Assembly (NCBI RefSeq): GCF_000758625.1
Contig: NZ_CP009283.1
Coordinates: 3,049,501-3,113,500, forward strand
Direction of reading: 5' to 3'
DNA length: 64,000 nucleotides
Source of the DNA: Paenibacillus sp. FSL R7-0273
Lineage (GTDB): Bacteria; Bacillota; Bacilli; Paenibacillales; Paenibacillaceae
The notes below the pieces were generated by a model that did no database searches, was not told the DNA's origin, and was given only the letters and a program-made list of their open reading frames with translations. Position 1 is the first letter of the stretch, and every line of letters starts with the position of its first letter. The position numbers and the translations under genes were made by a program. This document shows positions 18,287 through 26,956 of the stretch, in pieces.

Positions 18287-18309
18287 ACAGTATAGGGGAG
18301 GTTCTTGCG

Positions 18310-20184
18310 GTGAAGCCGGATTTGCGCTCTGCATGGAAGAATAACGTATTGGTCGGAGACGGAGCGATGGGAACCTTTTTATATCAGAAGGGCTTCCCCG
18401 TCGGTATCTCCTATGAGGAATTGAATCTGACCTCGCCTGAGGTCATTGAAGATGTGCACCGCAGCTATATTGAAGCCGGAGCGGTGCTGCTGGAGAGCAA
18501 TACGTATTCCGCCAACTATGACAAGCTGGCCAAATTCGGGCTGGAGGGCAAGGTAGAGGAGATTAACCGCGCGGGTGTAAGGATCGCACGTAAGGCTGCA
18601 GGGGAGACAGGCTACGTGGTCGGAGCCGTCGGCTCTATCCGGGCCGGCAAACGGGCGAATCTGTCAGCCGCGGAGCTGAAGCGCTTCTATGCTCAGCAGT
18701 TGTCCGCGCTGCTTGATGAGCAGCCGGACGGCATCATGCTGGAGACCTTCTATGATGTGGAAGAGCTGCATCTGGCACTGAAGGCGGTACGTAAGCTGAG
18801 CGGCCTGCCGGTCATCTGCCAGCTGGCTGTGGATGAGACAGCGCGTACGCTGGACGGATTAACACTGCCGGAAGCGTTCCGCATTCTGGAGCAGGACGGG
18901 GCAGACGTAATCGGCTTCAACTGCCGGACCGGGCCTAACGGCATCAAGCGTGCCCTAAGAACACTGCAGGGAAGCCTTGCGCTGCCGGTGTCCGTCTATC
19001 CGAATGCAGGGATTGCAGACTATGTGGACGGGCAGTACCGCTATGGCGCTACTCCGGACTATTTCGGGCAGATGGCCCCCGTATTTGCTGATATGGGCAG
19101 CCGGATTATCGGCGGATGCTGCGGTACAACACCGCAGCATATCGCTGAAATCTCGGCAGCCCTGCAAGGATACATTGCCCAGCCGCTGGCTGAGCGGGCA
19201 GTAACACGGAGTACGGAGCAGATAGTAGTGCATGAGCATCTCGATGATAGTGGTGACCAGAACGGCCGTGAGCCTAACCTGGTTGATCTGGTGAAGGAAC
19301 GCCACACGGTGATCGTGGAGCTCGACCCGCCGCGCGATCTGGATATTACGAAGTTCATGAAGGGGGCGGAGGCACTGAGAAGAGCGGGTGCCGATGCACT
19401 GACGCTTGCTGACAATTCCCTGGCGGTTACCCGGATGAGCAATATGGCGCTCGGTTCGCTGGTGCAGGCCCGCACAGGGCTCCGCCCGCTGGTGCATGTG
19501 GCCTGCCGGGACCGCAACCTGATCGGGACCCAGTCCCATCTGATGGGCTTTGATGCACTGGGCATTGACCATGTGCTGGCTGTAACCGGTGATCCGGCGC
19601 GGTTCGGCGACCTGCCGGGCTCAAGCTCAATTTATGACCTGACCTCCTTCGAAATTATCCGGATGATCAGGCAGCTTAACGACGGTATTGCCTTCTCCGG
19701 CAAGCCGCTCAAGCAAAAGGCCAAGTTCGTCATCGGAGCAGCCTTTAACCCGAACGTGAAGCATCTGGACAAAGCGGTGCAGCGCCTGGAGAAGAAAATT
19801 GCCTCCGGTGCCGATTATATTATGACCCAGCCTGTCTATGATCCGGAGCTGATAGCGAACATCGCAGCTGCTACGCGGCACCTGGATATTCCAATCTTTA
19901 TCGGAGTTATGCCGCTGGCCAGCGGCCGCAACGCAGAATATCTGCATAACGAGGTGCCGGGGATCCAGCTGTCAGATGAGGTGCGCAGACGGATGCAGGG
20001 CCTTGAAGGCGAGGCCGGCCGGGCAGAGGGTGTGGCGATTGCCAAGGAGCTGCTGGATGCGGCCACGGCGCATTTTAACGGTATCTATCTGATGACTCCG
20101 TTTATGTTTTATGAGATGAGCGTGCAGCTGCTGGAGTATATCTGGGAGAAGCAGGGGCGCAAATTGTCCCCCTTGTTTCGCTAG
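18310..20184 (+). CDS. yitJ: Bifunctional homocysteine S-methyltransferase / methylenetetrahydrofolate reductase (YitJ type)
   Basis: A 624-residue two-domain enzyme. Residues 1 to about 300 form the homocysteine S-methyltransferase barrel: DGAMGTFLYQKG near the start and the zinc cysteines in GFNCRTGP and GGCCGTTP. From about residue 330 the C-terminal half is a methylenetetrahydrofolate reductase barrel (VIVELDPPRDLDITKFM, HVACRDRN, YIMTQPVYD). The pair makes methyl-folate and uses a methyl donor to form methionine. GTG is the start, with GGGGAGG at 18295-18301. In B. subtilis yitJ is the classic S-box gene; here no S-box is seen. Confidence 0.92.
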   Translation: MKPDLRSAWKNNVLVGDGAMGTFLYQKGFPVGISYEELNLTSPEVIEDVHRSYIEAGAVLLESNTYSANYDKLAKFGLEGKVEEINRAGVRIARKAAGETGYVVGAVGSIRAGKRANLSAAELKRFYAQQLSALLDEQPDGIMLETFYDVEELHLALKAVRKLSGLPVICQLAVDETARTLDGLTLPEAFRILEQDGADVIGFNCRTGPNGIKRALRTLQGSLALPVSVYPNAGIADYVDGQYRYGATPDYFGQMAPVFADMGSRIIGGCCGTTPQHIAEISAALQGYIAQPLAERAVTRSTEQIVVHEHLDDSGDQNGREPNLVDLVKERHTVIVELDPPRDLDITKFMKGAEALRRAGADALTLADNSLAVTRMSNMALGSLVQARTGLRPLVHVACRDRNLIGTQSHLMGFDALGIDHVLAVTGDPARFGDLPGSSSIYDLTSFEIIRMIRQLNDGIAFSGKPLKQKAKFVIGAAFNPNVKHLDKAVQRLEKKIASGADYIMTQPVYDPELIANIAAATRHLDIPIFIGVMPLASGRNAEYLHNEVPGIQLSDEVRRRMQGLEGEAGRAEGVAIAKELLDAATAHFNGIYLMTPFMFYEMSVQLLEYIWEKQGRKLSPLFR

Positions 20185-20222
20185 TAAGAATCAATTACAA
20201 TAGTGTAATGGATGTGATTCCG

Positions 20223-21119
20223 TTGTCATTTAGCATGACCGGATACGGTCAATCCTCCCTGCAATTCGGCGGTTACAAGATTACGTTCGAAGTCAAGTCG
20301 GTGAATAACCGTTACTGCGAAGTTGTGCTGCGGATGCCCCGGGATTGGATGGTTTATGAGGATATGCTGCGTAAGCTTGTGCAGGAACATATCAGACGGG
20401 GACGGGTAGATGTTATCATTAACAGGGAAGTCGCGGAAGATGCTGCTTCCCTGCAGGTTCTTAACCGTCCGGCGGTGAAAGCCTATCTTGAGGCGGCGGA
20501 AGCGCTCAGGAGTGAGTTCGGAATGGACGGGGAGTTGACCTTGCGTGATATACTCTCTATACCCGGTATTATGGAACTGAAGGAGGAGCCGTCTGCCGTT
20601 ACAGCCGGTTCAGCCGAGGAGTGCTCCGGGATGCTTGAGCAGGGATTGACGCAGAGTCTTCAATCGCTGCTTCAGATGCGCGCCCGTGAAGGGACTCATC
20701 TTGCGGCCGATCTGTCGGACAGGCTTGTCCATCTGGAAGAGCTGCATGCCGCTATGGTTGCAGTTGCCCCCGTAGTAGTAAGTGAATACCGCGACAAGCT
20801 GCGTCAGCGGCTGAGCGAACTGAATGACGGAACGTTCCCTTTTGAAGAGCATAAATTTGGAATGGAAATGGCTATCTTTGCTGACCGCTGTAATATCGAT
20901 GAAGAGCTTACCCGGCTGTACAGTCATTTTGAACAATGCAGGGCCCTGCTGAGCGGGAGCGGACCGGCAGGACGCAAGCTGGATTTTCTCATCCAGGAAA
21001 TGAACAGGGAGACCAATACAATCGGGTCGAAATGCAATCATCTGACTCTGGTGAACCTTACGCTTGAGATGAAGGCCGAGCTGGAGAAGATTCGCGAGCA
21101 GGCGGCGAATATAGAGTGA
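20223..21119 (+). CDS. YicC/YloC family endoribonuclease
   Basis: A 298-residue protein of the YicC/YloC family. The N-terminus FSMTGYGQSS and the segment VEVKSVNNRY-like FEVKSVNNRYCEVVLRMPRD are characteristic. The C-terminal DUF1732 part has RKLDFLIQEMNRETNTIGSK. YicC proteins are reported RNA endonucleases; B. subtilis YloC lies next to remA, as here. I chose the TTG at 20223, giving MSFSMTGYG as in relatives and with GGATGTG just upstream. An in-frame ATG at 20208 is the alternative. Confidence 0.88.
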   Translation: MSFSMTGYGQSSLQFGGYKITFEVKSVNNRYCEVVLRMPRDWMVYEDMLRKLVQEHIRRGRVDVIINREVAEDAASLQVLNRPAVKAYLEAAEALRSEFGMDGELTLRDILSIPGIMELKEEPSAVTAGSAEECSGMLEQGLTQSLQSLLQMRAREGTHLAADLSDRLVHLEELHAAMVAVAPVVVSEYRDKLRQRLSELNDGTFPFEEHKFGMEMAIFADRCNIDEELTRLYSHFEQCRALLSGSGPAGRKLDFLIQEMNRETNTIGSKCNHLTLVNLTLEMKAELEKIREQAANIE

Positions 21120-21170
21120 ACAGGGATTTCGATAAGCGAAGATGTAACTTATGGGGGGAACAACCGGAAC

Positions 21171-21431
21171 ATGGCAATCAAATTAATTAACATCGGCTTT
21201 GGGAATATCGTATCGGCCAACCGTATTATTTCCATTGTCAGCCCGGAATCTGCACCGATCAAGCGTATCATTCAGGAAGCCAGAGACCGGCATATGCTGA
21301 TCGATGCGACCTATGGCCGCCGGACACGTGCTGTTATTATTACTGACAGCGATCATGTCATTCTGTCGGCCGTCCAGCCGGAGACTGTGGCACACCGCTT
21401 GTCCAGCAAAGATGACGATAACGACGAATAA
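21171..21431 (+). CDS. remA: Extracellular matrix regulator RemA (DUF370)
   Basis: An 86-residue DNA-binding protein. In B. subtilis RemA activates the eps and tapA-sipW-tasA biofilm operons and osmoprotection genes, and forms ring-like oligomers. The family signature is intact: [33 protein letters not shown] and [13 protein letters not shown]. The C-terminus is acidic (SSKDDDNDE). GGGGGAAC precedes the start, and it sits between yloC and gmk as in B. subtilis. Confidence 0.93.
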   Translation: MAIKLINIGFGNIVSANRIISIVSPESAPIKRIIQEARDRHMLIDATYGRRTRAVIITDSDHVILSAVQPETVAHRLSSKDDDNDE

Positions 21432-21449
21432 CAACAATTGGAGTGTACT

Positions 21450-22019
21450 ATGTCAAAAGGATTGCTGATTATTTTATCCGGACCTTCCGGCGTTGGCAAG
21501 GGCACGGTCTGTACTGCATTAAGACCCAAAATGCCTGAGCTTGTCTATTCCGTATCTGCCACCACCCGGAGTCCGCGTGAAGGCGAAGAGAACGGAGTTA
21601 ACTATTTTTTCAAGACCAGAGATGAGTTTACTTCTATGATCGAAGCGGACCAGCTGCTGGAGCATGCAGAATATGTAGGCAACTATTATGGTACCCCGCG
21701 TGATTTCGTGGAGCAGACGCTGGAGAGCGGCAAAGACATCATTCTGGAGATCGAGGTGCAGGGAGCACTTAAGGTTAAAGAAAAGTTCCCGGAGGGAATT
21801 TTTGTGTTCCTGCTTCCGCCATCCATGGATGAGCTCAAGGACCGTATCCGCGGACGCGGGACTGAGCATCCTGATGTAATCAGCCACCGCATGTCTGTTG
21901 CTGAAGATGAGATTGGGCTGATCCGGCACTATGACTACGCCGTAGTGAATGATGAGATCGACCTCGCCTGCAAACGTATTGAGAGCATCATTATCGCCGA
22001 ACACTGCAAAGTAAGATAA
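21450..22019 (+). CDS. gmk: Guanylate kinase
   Basis: A 189-residue enzyme that phosphorylates GMP and dGMP to the diphosphates. The P-loop [11 protein letters not shown] and the GMP-binding [21 protein letters not shown] segment are both visible. ATG 21450 was chosen because GGAGTG (21440-21445) lies just upstream; a TTG at 21438 is in frame but improbable. It starts 18 nt after remA and is followed by rpoZ. Confidence 0.95.
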   Translation: MSKGLLIILSGPSGVGKGTVCTALRPKMPELVYSVSATTRSPREGEENGVNYFFKTRDEFTSMIEADQLLEHAEYVGNYYGTPRDFVEQTLESGKDIILEIEVQGALKVKEKFPEGIFVFLLPPSMDELKDRIRGRGTEHPDVISHRMSVAEDEIGLIRHYDYAVVNDEIDLACKRIESIIIAEHCKVR

Positions 22020-22073
22020 TATGCGCCGTCAGATTGATCCATATTTACAGTAAATGATGAAGAGGTGTCTTAC

Positions 22074-22274
22074 ATGCTATATCCGTCTATTGATGAAATG
22101 ATGAACAAGGTTGACAGCAAGTATTCGCTGGTTGTTGCTGCAGCCCGCCGGGCCAGACTGCTACGTGAAGGCGGCAAAACAGATGTAAAGGCGCCAAAGT
22201 CACACAAGTTTGTCGGCGTTGCGCTGGAAGAGATTTATGAAGACCGCATTATTGTAACCCGCGGCGAAGAGTAG
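22074..22274 (+). CDS. rpoZ: DNA-directed RNA polymerase omega subunit
   Basis: A 66-residue omega subunit that helps assemble RNA polymerase. The conserved pattern is [20 protein letters not shown], then [11 protein letters not shown] and [10 protein letters not shown] near the end. ATG 22074 has AGAGGTG (22061-22067) in front; a GTG nine bases earlier is in frame but is itself part of the ribosome binding site. It ends the remA-gmk-rpoZ group, with a terminator 30 nt on. Confidence 0.93.
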   Translation: MLYPSIDEMMNKVDSKYSLVVAAARRARLLREGGKTDVKAPKSHKFVGVALEEIYEDRIIVTRGEE

Positions 22275-22303
22275 TACGCACTGTTTGCTATACCTGCAGC
22301 AAG

Positions 22304-22346
22304 AAACGGCTCCGCCATGTTGTAACAGCGGCGGTGCCGTTTTTTC
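22304..22346 (+). terminator. Terminator after rpoZ
   Basis: AACGGC and CCGCC pair with GGCGG and GCCGTT across an 11-nt loop, with a single T-T mismatch, followed by six T residues. Confidence 0.8.
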
Positions 22347-22369
22347 TCCGGTTAGCCGGAATTGTGTTG

Positions 22370-22431
22370 TATAATGTCATATGTAGCCCTAACCGGGCTG
22401 TTCCTGACAACCGGAAGGTTGTTATTTTTTT
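22370..22431 (+). ncRNA. Candidate small RNA or leader fragment between rpoZ and coaBC
   Basis: A TATAAT hexamer at 22370-22375 has only a poor -35 box. It is followed by two stem-loops: AGCCC taacc GGGCT (22385-22399) and ACAACC ggaa GGTTGT (22407-22422), the second trailed by a T run to 22431. This is the layout of a roughly 50-nt terminated transcript. The -35 is weak, so it may instead be a second terminator. Confidence 0.3.
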
Positions 22432-22636
22432 AAAATATAGGATTTAATATGTACTACCCTATAAATTATCCTTATATCTCTGCAGAAACGGATAGCGTCC
22501 TTGAAGGACACCACAGCTATTCTGCTTGACACAATAAACGGGTGCCAACCTTGACTGAAGGCGGCGCAGCCGTTTCTTCTTGCCGGTGCAGGAGAAGTAA
22601 AATTATCATCCGGTTATCGATTGAACAGGGGGGATT
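22432..22636. other. Unexplained leader region before coaBC
   Basis: The 22275-22636 gap has no gene. Besides the terminator and possible small RNA listed separately, this part holds a hairpin at 22492-22520 (ATAGC-GTCC paired with GGAC and GCTAT, with a bulge). It also has a likely coaBC promoter, TTGCCG (22580-22585), 18 nt, TATCAT (22604-22609). I see no known riboswitch or T-box motif. Confidence 0.4.
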
Positions 22637-23872
22637 ATGTTGAACAGCTTAACAGGCAAAACCATTATCCTTGGTGTAACAGGGGGCATTGCTGCCTACA
22701 AAGCGGCGGCCTTGACCAGCAAGCTGGCCCAAAAGGGGGCCGAAGTCCATGTTATTATGACAGCTTCGGCCAAACAGTTTATTACCGAGCTGACTTTTCA
22801 GTCTCTGTCTAAGCAGCGGGTGTACAGTGATACCTTTCAGGAGCGTGACCCCGCTTCTATCTCTCATATTGATCTGGCCGGTTCAGCGGATCTGGTACTG
22901 ATTGCCCCGGCAACGGCCAATATTATTGCCAAGATGGCGCACGGACTGGCTGATGATATGCTGTCCACCACCCTGCTCGCAACGACTGCGCCTGTCATGG
23001 TGGCTCCGGCAATGAATGTCCATATGTATCAGCATCCGGCTGTGATCAGCAATATGAATACACTGGCCTCGCGAGGCGTGCAGTTTATAGAACCCGGTGA
23101 GGGACTGCTGGCCTGCGGATATGTAGGCAAGGGCAGGCTGGAAGAGCCTGAATCAATCGTCCGTGTGGTTGAGAATTACTTTAACATTCAGCCTGATAAG
23201 GCTAAGGGTCCCTTAAGCGGCAAAAAAGTAATGGTTACCGCTGGCGGGACGGTGGAACGCATTGATCCGGTCCGTTATATTTCCAATGACTCCTCCGGAA
23301 AAATGGGCTTTGCCATCGCCCGGGCTGCCCGGGCGATGGGGGCCGAGGTTACTCTGATTGCGGCAAGGACGGATGAGGCGCCGCCGCAGGACCCTGACAT
23401 TAAGCTGGTCCGTGTTGAATCGGCCCAAGCGATGCTGGATGCGGTTGTGAGCTGCTGGGACGGCTGTGACATTCTTGTTAAAGCGGCAGCTGTAGCGGAT
23501 TACCGTCCAAAGCACAGTGCAGAAGCCAAAATTAAAAAGAGCGGGGATACGATGACGCTTGAGCTGGTTAAAACAACGGACATTCTGGAGAGCCTGGGCA
23601 AAGAGAAGGATGGCCAGTTCCTGATCGGGTTTGCCGCCGAAACGAGTAATTTGGAATTCTATGCAAGGGACAAGCTGATCCGCAAAAATCTGGACCTGAT
23701 AGTCGCTAACGATGTGTCCAAAGCCGGAGCGGGCTTCGGCACGGACACCAACATTGTATCCATTTATGATGCCGGCGGGCTGGTGCTGGATCTCCCGCTC
23801 AGCTCCAAGGATGAAGTGGCTAAACGGCTGCTGAGCCTCGCGGCAGAGCGCCTCCCGGGAGTCACGTTATAA
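22637..23872 (+). CDS. coaBC: Bifunctional CoaBC (phosphopantothenoylcysteine decarboxylase / synthase)
   Basis: A 411-residue flavoprotein of coenzyme A synthesis. The N-terminal CoaC half begins ILGVTGGIAAYKAAALTSKL and holds APAMNVHMY; it decarboxylates phosphopantothenoylcysteine. The CoaB half starts near residue 190 with VMVTAGGTVERIDPVRYISN and SSGKMGFAIA and joins cysteine to phosphopantothenate. A GGGGGG ribosome binding site precedes the start. Its stop codon shares one base with the priA start (TAATG), so the two are translationally coupled. Confidence 0.95.
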   Translation: MLNSLTGKTIILGVTGGIAAYKAAALTSKLAQKGAEVHVIMTASAKQFITELTFQSLSKQRVYSDTFQERDPASISHIDLAGSADLVLIAPATANIIAKMAHGLADDMLSTTLLATTAPVMVAPAMNVHMYQHPAVISNMNTLASRGVQFIEPGEGLLACGYVGKGRLEEPESIVRVVENYFNIQPDKAKGPLSGKKVMVTAGGTVERIDPVRYISNDSSGKMGFAIARAARAMGAEVTLIAARTDEAPPQDPDIKLVRVESAQAMLDAVVSCWDGCDILVKAAAVADYRPKHSAEAKIKKSGDTMTLELVKTTDILESLGKEKDGQFLIGFAAETSNLEFYARDKLIRKNLDLIVANDVSKAGAGFGTDTNIVSIYDAGGLVLDLPLSSKDEVAKRLLSLAAERLPGVTL

Positions 23873-26403
23873 TGGAAATAGCGAAGGTCATTGTCGATGT
23901 TCCTGTGCGCAGCACCGACCGGCCGTTCGATTATTTGATTCCTGACGCGCTGAAGCTGTGGATAGAGGTGGGCAGCCGGGTGGCTGTCCCCTTCGGCCAC
24001 AGGACAGTTCAGGGCTTTGTAGTATCGCTGGAATCCGGAGAGACCGGGGCCGGCGCAAGACTCAAGCCGATCCAGGAGGTGCTGGATCTTATGCCGCCGT
24101 TGTCGCCCGAGCTGGTTGAGCTGGGCGACTGGATGAGCCAGCGGTATGCCTGCCGGCGCATCTCGGCTCTGCAGGCTATGCTGCCTACCGCCCTGAAGGG
24201 CAAGGCTGAACGCCTCATCTCGCTTGGTGAAGAGGCTGAAGCTGAGGCCAAGCCGGAGGATGAGCTGTTTCCGCTGTTCCTGGAAGAGGATCTGGAGGAG
24301 CGGACGATTATTGATTTTGTCAGGCAGGCCGGAGAAGTGACCATGAAGCAGCTGACCCGCAGCTTTCCAGGAGCGGCGGAGACGGTTAAATTTATGCTGC
24401 GCCGCGGTGTGCTTACCGAAAGCCAGTCGATCAAGGACAAAATGGGCAAGAAAAAGCTGAAGGCGGTTGACCTGGCAATCGGACTGGCGGCTGCCCGGGA
24501 ATCGCTAAGCAGCTTCCCGGCCCGTTCTGTCCGGCAGAAGGATGTCCTGTCTTACCTGATTGAAATGGAGCAGATGCTGCCGATGCCGATGAAGGATCTG
24601 CTCGCCGTGCTCCAGGTTACGGCGGGTACGGTCAAGGCGCTGGAAGAAAAGGGCTATATTGAAATCAGTGAAATTGAGGTCTACCGCGATCCTTACCGGG
24701 GCCGCGACTTCAAGCCGAGTACACCGCTGCCGCTTACACCGGAGCAGCAGCAGGTATTCACACGGATTGCCCGGACGGTTGATGAGCAGCAGCATGAGGT
24801 CTTTCTGCTGCACGGTGTAACCGGAAGCGGCAAAACAGAGATATATCTGCAGTGTATCCAGCGTGCTGTGGATCAGGGCAGGCAGGCGGTTGTGCTGGTG
24901 CCGGAGATTGCACTCACCCCGCAGATGGTGGAACGGTTCAAGGGCCGGTTCGGCAGCGGTGTAGCTGTCATGCACAGCCGTCTGTCCGTCGGTGAACGCT
25001 ATGACGAATGGCGCAAGATCCGTGAAGGCAAAGCGACGGTGGCGGTCGGTGCGCGCTCTGCAGTATTCGCCCCGTTTGCGAACCTGGGCCTGATTATTAT
25101 GGATGAAGAGCATGAATCCTCCTATAAGCAGGAGGAGAATCCGAAGTATCATGCCCGCGATGTTGCTGTCCGCAGAGCGGAGCAAGGCGGAGCGGCGGTA
25201 ATACTGGGCTCGGCTACCCCTTCACTGGAGAGCTATCATGCAGCCAGATCGCAGAGTGATATCCACTTCTCGCCGGTGCTGCTGGAGATGCCGACCCGGG
25301 CGCTGGGCAATGCCTTGCCGAAGGTGCATGTCGTCGATATGCGCGATGAGCTGAAGGAGGGCAACCGCTCCATGTTCAGCCGCAGGCTGCATGCCGCGCT
25401 GGAGAGCAGGCTGGAGAAGGGGGAGCAGACGGTGCTGCTCCTGAACCGACGCGGCTTTTCCACCTTTGTCATGTGCCGGAGCTGCGGTTATGTCGCTACC
25501 TGTCCGGAATGCGATATCTCGCTCACTTATCACAGCCGCAGCGACAATCTCCGCTGTCATTACTGCGGCCATGCGGAGCCTTCGCCTAAGGTCTGCCCGG
25601 ATTGCGGAAGTGAGCATATCCGATTCTTCGGTACCGGAACGCAGCGGGTAGAGGAAGAGCTGGGTAAGCTCTTCCCAGGTATACGGGTTATCCGTATGGA
25701 CGTAGATACAACAACAGAGAAGGGCTCCCACGAAAAGCTGCTGAATCAGTTCAGGGACAAAAAAGCCGACGTCCTGCTGGGCACGCAGATGGTAGCCAAA
25801 GGGCTTGATTTCCCTGACGTTACCCTTGTAGGTGTAATCACAGCCGACTCTGCACTGAATCTGCCCGATTTCCGGGCCGGCGAGAAGACCTTTCAGCTGC
25901 TGACACAGGTAGCCGGACGGGCCGGCAGACACCAGCTTCCGGGTGAGGTAGTGGTGCAGTCCTATACGCCGGAGCACTATTCAATCGTGCATGCCAGCGG
26001 ACATGATTATGCGTCCTTCGTCCGCGATGAGCTGAAGCACCGCAGAGCCCTGCATTACCCGCCATACTGCCGGCTGATTCTCGTCACCCTCTCCCATGAG
26101 CAGCTTCCGCTGCTGCTGAAAATGGCAGAGAATTACGCGCTGAATCTGCAGGGGCGGGCCAGGCAGCTGCGCTGGTTCGCCAGCCTGGACAAGCTGTCTG
26201 CGGATGCGCTTGACCTGCTTGGCCCGGTCGCTTCCCCGCTGCCCAAGCTGAAGGGAAGATACCGGTTCCAGTGTATCATCAAGTGGCGTGGGACAATCGA
26301 TGCCATCGGGCTGGCCCGGCAGATTGCGGAGGAGCTTGAGGATTCAGTCCGCGACAATAACTTGCAGATCAGTATTGATGTGGACCCGCAGATGTTGATG
26401 TAG
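23872..26403 (+). CDS. priA: Primosomal protein N' (PriA helicase)
   Basis: An 843-residue superfamily 2 helicase that restarts stalled replication forks. The N-terminal DNA-binding domain is VIVDVPVRSTDRPFDYLIPD. Walker A GVTGSGKTEIY lies near residue 315 and DEEH near 410. Between the helicase lobes is the zinc module with eight cysteines (CRSCGYVATCPECD and CHYCGH...CPDCGSEH). The C-terminal part follows VAGRAGR. Length is near the B. subtilis protein. The start overlaps the coaBC stop by one base. Confidence 0.95.
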   Translation: MEIAKVIVDVPVRSTDRPFDYLIPDALKLWIEVGSRVAVPFGHRTVQGFVVSLESGETGAGARLKPIQEVLDLMPPLSPELVELGDWMSQRYACRRISALQAMLPTALKGKAERLISLGEEAEAEAKPEDELFPLFLEEDLEERTIIDFVRQAGEVTMKQLTRSFPGAAETVKFMLRRGVLTESQSIKDKMGKKKLKAVDLAIGLAAARESLSSFPARSVRQKDVLSYLIEMEQMLPMPMKDLLAVLQVTAGTVKALEEKGYIEISEIEVYRDPYRGRDFKPSTPLPLTPEQQQVFTRIARTVDEQQHEVFLLHGVTGSGKTEIYLQCIQRAVDQGRQAVVLVPEIALTPQMVERFKGRFGSGVAVMHSRLSVGERYDEWRKIREGKATVAVGARSAVFAPFANLGLIIMDEEHESSYKQEENPKYHARDVAVRRAEQGGAAVILGSATPSLESYHAARSQSDIHFSPVLLEMPTRALGNALPKVHVVDMRDELKEGNRSMFSRRLHAALESRLEKGEQTVLLLNRRGFSTFVMCRSCGYVATCPECDISLTYHSRSDNLRCHYCGHAEPSPKVCPDCGSEHIRFFGTGTQRVEEELGKLFPGIRVIRMDVDTTTEKGSHEKLLNQFRDKKADVLLGTQMVAKGLDFPDVTLVGVITADSALNLPDFRAGEKTFQLLTQVAGRAGRHQLPGEVVVQSYTPEHYSIVHASGHDYASFVRDELKHRRALHYPPYCRLILVTLSHEQLPLLLKMAENYALNLQGRARQLRWFASLDKLSADALDLLGPVASPLPKLKGRYRFQCIIKWRGTIDAIGLARQIAEELEDSVRDNNLQISIDVDPQMLM

Positions 26404-26422
26404 ACCTAAGGCATGATACAAT
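26395..26422 (+). promoter_or_regulatory. Putative sigma-A promoter for def-fmt-rsmB
   Basis: TTGATG (26395-26400), a 16-nt spacer and TACAAT (26417-26422), with TG one base upstream of the -10 (extended -10). It overlaps the end of priA and lies about 40 nt before def, with normal spacing for a transcription start. Confidence 0.55.
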
Positions 26423-26465
26423 ATAGAGAATATAGAACGTTCAGAACAAGGATGGTGTACGTGTA

Positions 26466-26951
26466 ATGGCAATCAGATTAATTGTAAAAGAACCGGATGA
26501 GGTATTGCACAAAACAGCAAAAGCTGTAACCAAGGTAACCCCGAATGTGCAGAAGCTGCTGGATGATATGGCGGATACCATGTACGATGCGGAAGGCGTT
26601 GGCCTTGCTGCGCCGCAGGTGGGAATTCTGAAGCGCCTGATCGTTGTGGATGCTGACGAGGAGCATGGGCTGATCAAAATGATCAATCCCGAAGTCGTGA
26701 GCACAGAGGGTGAGCAGTTCGGGCCGGAAGGCTGCCTGAGCATTCCCGGCTTGAACGGGGATGTCCGCCGGGCTGAGACGGTAACTGTGCGCGGGCTTGA
26801 CCGTGAGGGCAACGAGATCACAATTACCGGTAGCGGCCTTCTGGCGCGTGCATTCCTGCATGAAATTGACCATCTCAACGGGGTTCTGTTCACCGATATT
26901 GCCGAGAAGGTTTATGAATATACAGCTGAACATAGCGAGTCCGGGGAGTGA
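26466..26951 (+). CDS. def: Peptide deformylase
   Basis: A 161-residue metalloenzyme that removes the N-formyl group from new proteins. All three metal motifs are present: [18 protein letters not shown] and HEIDHLNG. The next gene, fmt, adds the formyl group to initiator tRNA, and the two are paired in most bacteria. The stop codon of def falls within the ribosome binding region of fmt. Confidence 0.95.
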   Translation: MAIRLIVKEPDEVLHKTAKAVTKVTPNVQKLLDDMADTMYDAEGVGLAAPQVGILKRLIVVDADEEHGLIKMINPEVVSTEGEQFGPEGCLSIPGLNGDVRRAETVTVRGLDREGNEITITGSGLLARAFLHEIDHLNGVLFTDIAEKVYEYTAEHSESGE

Positions 26952-26956
26952 GCCGA

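Noticed and set aside
18198..18309. Possible S-box upstream of the yitJ-type gene
   Set aside because: CTTATC occurs, but the conserved aptamer core does not follow and the region is too short.
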